NCBI GenBank assembly: GCA_021780395.1 | Contig: JAJXYU010000345.1 | Coordinates: forward strand, 1 to 7,916 | Length of the DNA: 7,916 nucleotides | Origin: Pseudomonadota bacterium | GTDB lineage: Bacteria; Pseudomonadota; Gammaproteobacteria; Steroidobacterales; Steroidobacteraceae | Direction: 5' to 3' | In this document: positions 1-6,968 of the stretch, piece after piece | How the letters are laid out: every line of letters begins with the position of its first letter | How positions within the stretch are numbered: position 1 is the stretch's first letter | The notes under the pieces: model-generated | The model's input: the letters and a program-made list of their open reading frames with translations, nothing else | The model's database searches: none | What the model was told of the DNA's origin: nothing | Position numbers and translations under genes: made by a program

Positions 1-696
1 GGCTGAAGCGCTCTGGCCCTGCTGGCCCTGCTGGCCCTGCTGACCCTGCTGGCCCTGCTGGCCCTGCTGACCCTGCTGGCCCTGCTGACCCTGCTGGCCC
101 TGCTGACCCTGCTGGCCTTGCTGCCCGCTCTGGCCCTGCTGCCCCTGCTGGCCCTGCTGCCCGCTCTGGCCCTGCTGCCCGCTCTGGCCCTGCTGCCCGC
201 TCTGGCCTCGCTGCCCCTTCTGGCCCTGCTGCCCGCTCTGCCCGTGGGCGGACGATTGCGGCTTCGCTGACGGCGGCTTGGCATGCCGCTGCGCCTTGAG
301 TTGCTGCTCGACGATCGCCCGATTGTGCCGCGCATCGCGATACAGCCCGCTGCCGCGCGGCGCGGCGCGCAGCGCCGACGTGTATGCATCGACGGCCTCG
401 GCGAGCTGGCCTGCGCGCGCGAGCGCGTTGCCACGATCGTACTCGGAGCGCGGGTCGGTGAACGGCTTCAGCTGCGCCGCCGCGGCCGCGTATTGCCGTG
501 CGACACTCTCGGCATAGGCGCGTCGGCGTGGATCTCGAAACAGTCGGGCGGCTGCGACCGCGTCGCCGCGCCGCAGGAGTCGCTCCGCACGCTGGTCGGG
601 CGTCGACCACAGATCCGCCCAGCCGAACGCATGGGCGGTACCCCCGATCAGCGCCGCGGCGAGCGCCAGCGTCGGCACGATCGCGTGCCGTCTCAT
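1..696 (-). CDS. Periplasmic TPR protein (BatC-like) with collagen-like Gly-Gln-X tail, 3' end outside window
   Basis: This frame starts at ATG 694-696 and stays open for 232 codons to the window edge, so its C-terminus is missing. Residues 1-23 look like a signal peptide (MRRH, then a hydrophobic stretch ending at AHA). The segment that follows (FGWADLWSTPDQRAERLL) and a later RGNALARAGQLAEAVDAYTSAL stretch match, from memory, the TPR part of VWA-TPR proteins in MoxR operons. The TPR helices occupy roughly residues 40-135. After a Lys/Pro/Ser-rich linker come 26 perfect Gly-Gln-X triplets, then SASA at the edge. The start codon overlaps the stop of the upstream VWA gene (ATGA), and a G-rich stretch just 5' may serve as ribosome site, so translational coupling is likely. 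TPRs mediate protein contacts, and the role inferred is a periplasmic scaffold for the VWA complex. The identity of the TPR part is fairly sure; the function of the repeat tail is unknown. Confidence 0.85.
   Translation of the reverse strand, partial: MRRHAIVPTLALAAALIGGTAHAFGWADLWSTPDQRAERLLRRGDAVAAARLFRDPRRRAYAESVARQYAAAAAQLKPFTDPRSEYDRGNALARAGQLAEAVDAYTSALRAAPRGSGLYRDARHNRAIVEQQLKAQRHAKPPSAKPQSSAHGQSGQQGQKGQRGQSGQQGQSGQQGQSGQQGQQGQQGQSGQQGQQGQQGQQGQQGQQGQQGQQGQQGQQGQQGQQGQSASA
13..243 (-). repeat. 9-bp tandem repeat encoding 26 Gly-Gln-X triplets
   Basis: In the minus-strand reading frame, a glycine codon occurs every third codon from 243 down to 16, always followed by Gln. The third residue is Gln, Ser, or once each Lys and Arg. 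Two higher-order 18-bp patterns are visible. In about 124-243, GGG and GGC glycine codons mostly alternate and Ser, Lys or Arg often fills the third position. In about 16-117 the third position is Gln except in the final triplet, and GGC alternates imperfectly with GGT. Because the unit is 9 bp, gain or loss of units keeps the frame. The nearly identical units suggest recent expansion by slippage or unequal recombination. Confidence 0.95.
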
Positions 697-1691
697 AACC
701 ACCCCCGGCGCGCCAGCGTTGCTGCCACGAGCAGCAGCGGCAACAGCAGCCAGTAGCCTTCATTGCGCCACGCGGCGACCCGTGCGCCGGGGTCGATTCG
801 TGCCTGCGCGAGCGGACTGCGTCCTGCGGCATCGAGGTGATCGATCAACCCTTGCACCGCATCCGCGGACCAGTACCGCCCGCCGCCGGTGGTCGCGAGC
901 TGCTGCAGGCGATCGACGCGCAATTTCGAAAGCACGATCCGTCCGGCGGCATCGCGCGCGAAGCCGCTCCCGTCGGGCAGGGGAGCTCCCGCGACCGTGC
1001 CGACCCCGACCGCGTCCACCGTGGCGCCGAGCGCACGCAGCCGCTGGGCCGCGGCGAACGCCCTCGCCGGATCGTCGAAGCCATCGGCCAGCACGATCAC
1101 GTGGCCATCACGGCTGCCGGCCTGCCGCAACAGCGACGCCGCCTGATCGAGCGCGGGCGCGAGCGCGTGGCCGGGCTGCGGCATGATGCCCGGGACGAGC
1201 GGCTCGAGCAGCGATTGGATCGTCGCGACGTCGTCGGTGAGTGGCACCACGGTGTGCGCGTCGCCGGAGAACACGATCAGCGCGACACGCGCATCATGCG
1301 CCGCGCGCAGCAGATCCTCGATCAGGTAGTGCGCGCGGGTGACCCGGTTGGGCGGCAGGTCGGCCGCGTTCATCGACGGCGACAGGTCCAGCACGACGAC
1401 CCAATCGGCGGGCTCGCGGTACGCCGCGCTCGGTGCGCGTTGCCACGCGGGTCCCGCGAGCGCGAGCGCCGCGAGGGTCCATGCCAGCGCGAGCACGGCC
1501 CACGGCGAACGGCGCCGCCCGTCCTGTTCGAGGCGCAGGGCGTCGAGCAGGTCGGTCTCGACGACCTCGCCCCAGCGGCCCGCGCGGCGCGCCTTCCAAT
1601 GACGCCAGAGCGCGAACGCGACCAGCGGCGGAATCGTGAGCAACCACCCGGGAAACAGGAAATGAAATGCGGCGAGCGACTTCAGAGCCAT
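693..1691 (-). CDS. Membrane-anchored VWA domain protein (BatB-like)
   Basis: The protein has 332 residues. An N-terminal membrane segment (about 11-29) and a second (about 64-80) precede a von Willebrand factor A domain (about 96-285). A C-terminal membrane helix (about 312-326) ends in RRGWL. The metal-site motif DLSPS is present (D102, S104, S106), as is the later aspartate in LADG (D203). The usual MIDAS threonine position reads PGHALAP, with His175. I recall PGH as common in this subfamily, so it may be a family trait. ATG 1689-1691 is preferred over an upstream ATG at 1781 because it follows GGAG by 7 nt, gives a typical hydrophobic N-terminus and overlaps the preceding VWA gene by only 10 bp. 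In Pseudomonas-type operons, as I recall, this part is fused to the TPR domain; here it ends before it. The likely role is an inner-membrane subunit whose VWA domain binds MoxR or other subunits. Confidence 0.88.
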   Translation of the reverse strand: MALKSLAAFHFLFPGWLLTIPPLVAFALWRHWKARRAGRWGEVVETDLLDALRLEQDGRRRSPWAVLALAWTLAALALAGPAWQRAPSAAYREPADWVVVLDLSPSMNAADLPPNRVTRAHYLIEDLLRAAHDARVALIVFSGDAHTVVPLTDDVATIQSLLEPLVPGIMPQPGHALAPALDQAASLLRQAGSRDGHVIVLADGFDDPARAFAAAQRLRALGATVDAVGVGTVAGAPLPDGSGFARDAAGRIVLSKLRVDRLQQLATTGGGRYWSADAVQGLIDHLDAAGRSPLAQARIDPGARVAAWRNEGYWLLLPLLLVAATLARRGWL

Positions 1692-2656
1692 GAGCGCGCT
1701 CCGGCAAGTGCGCCAGCCAGGCTGAACAGCATGGCCGCCGCGAGCGGATAAGCGAACCACTCGTCGGTCGGTCGCAGCCATTGGGCACGACCGGTCACCG
1801 GCTCCAGCCGGTCGATCTCGCGGTACACGTCCCGCAACGCGTGCGCATCGGTCGCCCGGAAGTAGCGCCCACCGGTGATCTGCGCGATCCGCTCGAGCGT
1901 GTGCTCGTCGAGGTCCTGATTGCCGCCGAGACCGAACGGACCGCTGCCGGCCGGCGCGCCCACGCCGATCGTGTAGATCCGCAAGCCGACCTGCTTCGCA
2001 AAGCGCGCCGCCTGGATCGGATCGAGGACGCCGGTGTTGCTGCGACCGTCGGTCAGCAGGATCAACACCGTGTGCTTCGCGCCGTGGCCTGCACCGGCGC
2101 CGCTCGCATCACGCAGCCGCTTGATCGCGAGTCCGATCGCATCACCGATCGCGGTCTGCGGTCCGGCCATCCCGACCATCGCCTCGTCGAGGAATCGGTG
2201 CACCGTCCGCAGGTCGCTCGTCACCGGCGCCTGCAGGTACGGGTGCGTTCCGAACAGGATCAACCCCACCTGGTCGCCGCGACGCCCGTCGATGAAACGC
2301 CCCGCGACCTGCTGCACCACCTGCAGCCGGCTCGCGTCGTTCGCCATGTCCTCGGTCGCCATCGAGCCCGAGAGGTCGACCGCGAGGATGATCCGTCGAC
2401 CGCTCGTCGGCGCCGGCAGCGGCGGACCGAGCCATTGCGGGCGCATCGCCGCCAGGACCAGCAGGATCCACGCGACGACGAACAGCGCACGCGCGCCGCG
2501 CCGAGCCCCGCCCTGCGTCACGTCGTGGGTCGCGAGCGACGCGGCGAACGGCAGGAACAGGGCCGCGCCGCCGATCGACGCCGCGCTGCGCCAGCGCCGG
2601 TGAATCCAGGGCAGCGGTGCAAGCGCCGCCATCCATGGCCAGGCCACGTGGATCAT
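1682..2656 (-). CDS. Membrane-anchored VWA domain protein (BatA-like)
   Basis: The protein has 324 residues. Short hydrophobic segments near the N-terminus (about 5-17 and 31-41) and a clear membrane helix (about 57-70) are followed by a VWA domain (about 88-285) and a C-terminal membrane helix (about 303-320) ending in RSWL. The metal ion-dependent adhesion site looks complete: DLSGS (D94, S96, S98), Thr168 in GPQTAIGDAI and D203 in LLTDG. These are the hallmarks of BatA-type proteins of MoxR operons. The chosen start, ATG 2654-2656, overlaps the stop of the upstream DUF4381 gene as ATGA; the frame remains open further upstream, but that part reads as antisense to the DUF4381 gene. The likely function is a metal-dependent protein-binding subunit at the inner membrane, working with MoxR and the second VWA protein. 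Its intact metal site, unlike that of its neighbour, suggests it is the ligand-binding member of the pair. Confidence 0.9.
   Translation of the reverse strand: MIHVAWPWMAALAPLPWIHRRWRSAASIGGAALFLPFAASLATHDVTQGGARRGARALFVVAWILLVLAAMRPQWLGPPLPAPTSGRRIILAVDLSGSMATEDMANDASRLQVVQQVAGRFIDGRRGDQVGLILFGTHPYLQAPVTSDLRTVHRFLDEAMVGMAGPQTAIGDAIGLAIKRLRDASGAGAGHGAKHTVLILLTDGRSNTGVLDPIQAARFAKQVGLRIYTIGVGAPAGSGPFGLGGNQDLDEHTLERIAQITGGRYFRATDAHALRDVYREIDRLEPVTGRAQWLRPTDEWFAYPLAAAMLFSLAGALAGARSWL
1699..1702 (-). promoter_or_regulatory. Ribosome binding site deciding the start of the second VWA gene
   Basis: The minus strand reads GGAG, 7 nt before ATG 1689-1691. It lies inside the end of the preceding gene and supports the short start over the upstream in-frame ATG at 1781. 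Confidence 0.6.
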
Positions 2657-3144
2657 CGACGCGCCCCAGCGTCCGCGGGCGGACGCGCGCTGCGCACGAA
2701 CCGCTCGGCGGCGGCGAACCAGATCTCGCGGTCGTCGATCCGATCCGGGTCGAGCTGGCCGGCGAAGTTCGCGCGCAGCAGCGTCTGGCCGGGCGTGCCC
2801 CGCAAGCTTTCCGCGCCACCGTTCGCGAGGAACCGCAGCCACGCGTCGCCGTGCAGACGCGCGACCCGGTCAGCGCCGTATCGGGCGAGCGCGTAACGCC
2901 TCAGCAGGTTCTGGATCGCCCGTGCCGCGCGGATCACGTCGCCTTCGCTCGCGCGTATCCTACGTAGTTCGGTGAGCGCGGCGCGGCGCAGTCGCCGTCG
3001 CGGCTGGCGCCACCACGACACCGCGACGAGGACGATCGTCAGGAGCAGTACGAGCAACGCCCACCAGCCGGGCGCCGGCGGCCACCAGCCGGGCGGCGGG
3101 GGCGCCCGGTCGGGCGCGAGCTGCGACAACCAATCCGCGTTCAT
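2653..3144 (-). CDS. DUF4381 single-pass membrane protein
   Basis: This 163-residue protein has a short N-terminal part rich in Pro and Trp (about 15-28), one strong membrane helix (about 28-45), and a basic, helical cytoplasmic part. The pattern matches DUF4381: a Trp/Pro segment before the helix, then a RRxLRRxALxEL stretch, an AIQNLLRRYAL helix and a GDAWLRFL motif. The family has no known biochemical activity and is found almost only in MoxR-DUF58-VWA operons, where it is presumed to be a membrane subunit of the complex. ATG 3142-3144 overlaps the DUF58 stop (ATGA). The frame stays open upstream to 3951, but the added sequence is Arg-rich and runs inside the DUF58 gene, so the longer form is rejected. 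The stop overlaps the start of the BatA-like gene by 4 bp. Confidence 0.85.
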   Translation of the reverse strand: MNADWLSQLAPDRAPPPPGWWPPAPGWWALLVLLLTIVLVAVSWWRQPRRRLRRAALTELRRIRASEGDVIRAARAIQNLLRRYALARYGADRVARLHGDAWLRFLANGGAESLRGTPGQTLLRANFAGQLDPDRIDDREIWFAAAERFVRSARPPADAGARR

Positions 3145-4036
3145 GCCGCGAAGGGCGCGGCTCGCAGCAGCGGCGGCAGCGCCTCTTCGACGCGCTCCGC
3201 GGTGTCGAGCCGGATCGGCCGTCCCTGCAGGCGCGCCGCGATCTCCTCGACGCGACTCGCCCGCGTGCGCCACTCGTCGGTCCAGCGCGCGCGGGCGGCC
3301 GCGCCGTCGAGCGGCCGGACCCGCCCCGGCACGCCGCCGCGAAACCGGCCGTCGGGCAGACCTCGTTCCTCGAGCGCGTCGGTGATCCAGTACAAGCGGC
3401 ATTCGGCGTGCGCGCCGAGCGTGAGCCAACGCGGATCGAGGTCCCGCGTGGCGCCGCAGAAGTCGCTGATCGCGATCACCAGACTGCCAGGGTGCACGAG
3501 CGGCGGCGCCGTTCGCAGCATCTCGCCGAGCGTCTCGGGGCGTGGTGCCGCCGGGGCGCGCGGCTGTAGTTCGACGAGCGAGCTCAACAGCGGCAAGGTA
3601 CCCGCTTCGCGTGCGCGCGGCGGATGACAGCGCAGTTCGGTGCCGTTCGCGACGATCGCGCCGACCCGGTCGCCCGCGGCCGCCACCGCCCACGCGAGCA
3701 GCGCGCTGGCGCGCACCGCCAGCGCGGATTTCAACTGGCGGCGGCTGCCGAAGAACATGCCGGGCTGCAAATCGACCAGCAACCACACCGGCCGCTCGCG
3801 CTCCTCGCGGTAGAGCTTGGTATGCAGCCGGCCGCGGCGTGCCGTGACCCGCCAGTCGATGCTGCGCGAATCGTCGCCGGCGACATAAGGACGCACCTCC
3901 TCGAACTCGAGTCCCCGTCCGCGATGCGCCCCGCGATGGCTGCCGAGCCACTGCGCGCGCGCGACGCCCTCGACCCGCATCCCCGCCGCCCGCGCGGCGC
4001 CGCGCAGGCCGAGCAGTTCGTCGAGGTCCGGCAGCT

Positions 4037-4040
<4 letters not shown>
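3141..4040 (-). CDS. DUF58 domain protein
   Basis: The protein has 299 residues, a usual size for the short DUF58 form without N-terminal membrane helices. The family signature is clear at residues 41-68: GRGLEFEEVRPY, then GDDSRSIDW and TAR, followed by KLYREE. Residues 86-99 resemble the start of a VWA fold (LLVDLQPGMFFGS), but the metal-binding DxSxS is DLQPG, so no metal site is expected there. The start codon is GTG (4038-4040), overlapping the MoxR stop as GTGA. This start yields the LDELLGLRGAAR N-terminus that I recall as typical for the family, whereas the next Met (residue 21) would lose it. Members nearly always sit beside MoxR genes. The inferred role is a cytoplasmic partner of MoxR in assembling or activating the VWA complex. 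No enzyme activity is known. Confidence 0.9.
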
Positions 4041-5074
<1,034 letters not shown>

Positions 5075-5314
5075 CCGATCCTCCAGATCACTGTGATTCG
5101 CGATCGAGCGCCGCGGGCGCGTGCCCGGACGGTCTTGCTGGATGATCGACGGGCGACGATCGACTTCGGGCCGGGTCGGGCATCCTGCCAGCGGTCACGG
5201 GCCCGCGCCACGGCCCGGGACGGGGCCCGCCGACCCGTGCGATCCGGCGGTTTCGACCGGCAGGGTCGCGACGAAGTTCCGCTGCGCGCAGGGACTGCCG
5301 CGGCCGAGAGTCAC
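5075..5314. promoter_or_regulatory. Leader/promoter region of the MoxR operon (no gene seen)
   Basis: About 240 bp lie between the MoxR start and the hairpin after the superoxide dismutase gene. No convincing coding sequence is present: short open frames here have no recognisable domain. The region must hold the operon promoter, but I cannot find a clear -35/-10 pair. It contains an 11-bp imperfect-centre palindrome (5087-5097) just upstream of the ribosome site and a 7-bp inverted repeat (5198-5204 with 5223-5229), which could arise by chance at this GC content. Confidence 0.45.
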
Positions 5315-5361
5315 CGCCCGGCGCCGCCATCCCGTCGGAAGCGGTAGGCCGGCGCCGGGCG
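5315..5361 (-). terminator. Strong hairpin downstream of the superoxide dismutase gene, possible terminator
   Basis: Positions 5315-5326 and 5350-5361 form a perfect 12-bp, all G/C inverted repeat with a 23-nt spacer, starting 7 nt past the dismutase stop. Its place suggests it ends or protects the dismutase transcript before the MoxR promoter. No T-rich tract follows on the minus strand, so it is not a standard intrinsic terminator. It may work with Rho or as an RNA-stabilising structure. Confidence 0.5.
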
Positions 5362-5368
5362 CGCGATC

Positions 5369-5977
5369 TCAGGCCTTCTGCAGTTTCGCAGCCGCGTTCT
5401 CGTAGTTCGCGAGCTGGTTCAGGAAGTTGTCAGTGAAGTCCGGCCGGCGATTGCGGAAATCGACGTAGTACGCGTGCTCCCAGACATCCAGCACGAGCAG
5501 CACCTTGCCGTCGCCGGTCGCGAGCGGGGTGACCGCGTTCGGTGTCTTCACGATCTTCAGTTTGCCGGTCGGCGCGAGCACGAGCCATGCCCAGCCGGAC
5601 CCGAACTGCCCCAGCGCGGCGGCCTTGAACTGCGCCTTGAATTGCTCGACGCCGCCGAAATCCTCGACCAGCTTCTTCTCGAGGACGCCGGGAATGCCGC
5701 CGCCATTCGGCGCCAGCGACTCCCAGAACACGCTGTGGTTCCAATGCTGCCCGGCGTTGTTGAACACCGGTTGCAGATCATCCTTGCCATAGGCGAGACG
5801 CACGACTTCCTCGAGCGACTTGCCTTTCAGCGCGTCGTTCTTCTCGATCAGGCCGTTCAACGCGGTCACGTAGGCGTTGTGGTGCTTGCCGTGATGCAGC
5901 TCCAGCGTCTCCTGGCACATGCCCCGCGCGCTCAAGGCACCGATGGCGAATGGCAAAGCAGGCAATGTAAAACTCAT
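5369..5977 (-). CDS. sodB: Superoxide dismutase, iron type
   Basis: The protein has 202 residues, full length for the Fe/Mn dismutase family, and converts superoxide to oxygen and hydrogen peroxide. No signal peptide is seen, so it is cytoplasmic. The four metal ligands are visible: H28 (in HHGKHH), H81 (in QHWNH), D164 and H168 (in DVWEHAYY). Gln77, four residues before H81, and Ala148 instead of Gln in the TPNAVTPL segment point to the iron form rather than the manganese form. The conserved stretches FGSGWAWLV (125-133) and the WEHAYYVDFRNRRP region are intact. The N-terminal ALSARGMCQETLE segment departs from the more usual APHxS pattern. The start at 5975-5977 follows GGAGG by 8 nt and gives the family-typical MSFTLPALPF; an in-frame ATG at 6040 would only add a non-conserved tail. 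Its own promoter must lie in the divergent region upstream. Confidence 0.93.
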   Translation of the reverse strand: MSFTLPALPFAIGALSARGMCQETLELHHGKHHNAYVTALNGLIEKNDALKGKSLEEVVRLAYGKDDLQPVFNNAGQHWNHSVFWESLAPNGGGIPGVLEKKLVEDFGGVEQFKAQFKAAALGQFGSGWAWLVLAPTGKLKIVKTPNAVTPLATGDGKVLLVLDVWEHAYYVDFRNRRPDFTDNFLNQLANYENAAAKLQKA

Positions 5978-6286
5978 TCTGGTTACCTCCGGTAGTGCGG
6001 GCGCCCACCGAACGCCGCCGAGGCGGCGTGGCAAGGGCATAACGACCCTTTCCGGCGCGTCCGGGCGGCGCGCTCGTCAAGGGGCGGTTAGGGTACCACG
6101 GCCGCGGGGCTTCGTTGCCTCCAGACTCCTCGCGCATGGTGTCTCGCGCGCGGGCGTCGGATCTCACCGCGGTCCGAACTGCCTCGCGATCGCATCGCAA
6201 ATCGGGTACCGTTCTCGCGATGGTCGGGCGGTTCGCCCTCGCGAACCTGAACCCCGGGGATTCGCCGTTCCGTGTGAGGAGGTCCC
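5978..6286. promoter_or_regulatory. Divergent intergenic region between sodB and the PAP2 gene
   Basis: These 309 bp hold no convincing gene; open frames crossing the region lack any family signal. The promoters for both flanking genes should be here, but no strong -35/-10 pair is evident. A TTGACG hexamer on the minus strand (6075-6080) has no -10 partner at normal spacing. Two compact inverted repeats stand out: 6012-6019 with 6022-6029 (8 bp, 2-nt spacer) in the presumed sodB leader, and 6230-6236 with 6241-6247 (7 bp, loop CCTC) in the presumed PAP2 leader. Confidence 0.5.
5986..5990 (-). promoter_or_regulatory. Ribosome binding site deciding the sodB start
   Basis: The minus strand reads GGAGG 8 nt before ATG 5975-5977. 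This supports the 202-residue protein over the 21-residue longer frame starting at 6040. Confidence 0.8.
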
Positions 6287-6937
6287 ATGTCGAGCACACG
6301 CCGGTCGCCGTTCATATCCAGGGTCATCGGCGCAGCCGCGCTGATGATGATCGCCGCGTGGTCCACGATCGCGCAGGCCGGTGGAGGCCCGATCGGCATC
6401 GATCACGAGTGGTCGCTCGACCAAGGCGGGATCTGGGCACGCAAGTACCAGGTCGCGCTCGAGTTCGGCACGGTCGCGGTCGAAGCGGCCGGGAGCCTGT
6501 GGCTCGGTAATGACAACAAGCTCGGCCACACGTTCTGGCAGAGCGCGGACGCGTCGATCGTCGCGGGTCTCGGCGCGACGGCGCTGAAATACACGTTCAG
6601 CCGCGCAAGGCCCTATCAGGGCCGGGGCCCGAACGCCTGGTTCCAGGGAAGTTGCTGCCAAAGCTTTCCGAGCGGCGAAGTCACGCTGCAAGCGAGTTTC
6701 GTCACCCCGTTCATCGTCAACTACCGGCACGATGATCCGTGGATCTGGGCCCTCGAGGCGCTGCCGGTCTATGACGCGTTCGCGCGCCTGAAGAGCCAGG
6801 CCCACTGGCAGACCGACGTGCTCGCCGGCTGGGTGCTCGGCACGGCCGCCGGTTACTGGTCGACGACCCGGCACGTGCCGATCATGGTCGAGATCCTGCC
6901 GCACGGCTTGTCGGTCGGCTTCTACAAGAAATTCTGA
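6287..6937 (+). CDS. Exported PAP2-family phosphatase with an atypical PSGE motif
   Basis: The protein has 216 residues. Residues 1-31 look like a signal peptide (basic start, hydrophobic core, cleavage near AQA). Three PAP2 phosphatase motifs follow. Motif 1 is K101-x6-R108-P109. Motif 2 is P128-S129-G130 but with Glu131 where the family usually has His. Motif 3 is R167-x5-H173-x3-D177 (within ARLKSQAHWQTD). The nucleophile His173 and its Asp partner are present, so phosphatase activity on a lipid or other phosphomonoester remains plausible. The changed motif 2 residue, normally the general acid, could alter or weaken activity; I recall PSGE in a related proteobacterial subgroup but cannot verify it. 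A neighbouring Cys pair (123-124) is notable. ATG 6287 follows GAGGAGG (6276-6282) by 4 nt. The gene is alone on this strand, divergent from sodB and convergent with the MazG-like gene. The substrate is unknown. Confidence 0.85.
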   Translation: MSSTRRSPFISRVIGAAALMMIAAWSTIAQAGGGPIGIDHEWSLDQGGIWARKYQVALEFGTVAVEAAGSLWLGNDNKLGHTFWQSADASIVAGLGATALKYTFSRARPYQGRGPNAWFQGSCCQSFPSGEVTLQASFVTPFIVNYRHDDPWIWALEALPVYDAFARLKSQAHWQTDVLAGWVLGTAAGYWSTTRHVPIMVEILPHGLSVGFYKKF

Positions 6938-6968
6938 CGACCGGCGCGGAATCGGCCGCCACGCAGGA

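Noticed and set aside
1..240. Plus-strand reading of the repeat as a Leu-Leu-Ala/Thr membrane peptide
   Set aside because: It has no start codon or ribosome site and no family signal, and the minus-strand frame belongs to a clear signal peptide-TPR protein.
1..243. CRISPR array or non-coding satellite
   Set aside because: The unit is 9 bp with no spacers, and it is read in frame as part of the TPR protein with a clean Gly-Gln-X pattern.
837..1751. Long plus-strand open frame opposite the second VWA gene
   Set aside because: It is Arg-rich, has no recognisable domain and is antisense to a well-supported gene; such shadows are expected at this GC content.
693..1781. Longer start for the second VWA protein
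   Set aside because: The extra 30 residues lie in the end of the preceding gene and are not hydrophobic or conserved; the ATG at 1691 has GGAG at 7 nt.
1781..2896. 371-codon plus-strand open frame opposite the BatA-like and DUF4381 genes
   Set aside because: Composition is Arg/Asp/Gln-rich with no motif, and it crosses the boundary of two real antisense genes.
2653..3951. 432-residue version of the DUF4381 protein
   Set aside because: The extra N-terminal part is an out-of-frame Arg-rich reading of the DUF58 gene; the start at 3144 gives the family-typical protein and an ATGA junction.
5198..5229. 7-bp GC inverted repeat in the MoxR leader as a terminator or riboswitch
   Set aside because: It is short, has an 18-nt spacer and no T-tract, and is expected by chance in such GC-rich DNA.
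6075..6080. TTGACG on the minus strand as sodB -35 box
   Set aside because: No -10-like hexamer lies 15-20 bp downstream; the region there is nearly pure G/C.
6938..6968. Bidirectional terminator between the convergent PAP2 and MazG-like genes
   Set aside because: I could not find a stem longer than about 4 bp or a T-tract in the 31-bp gap.
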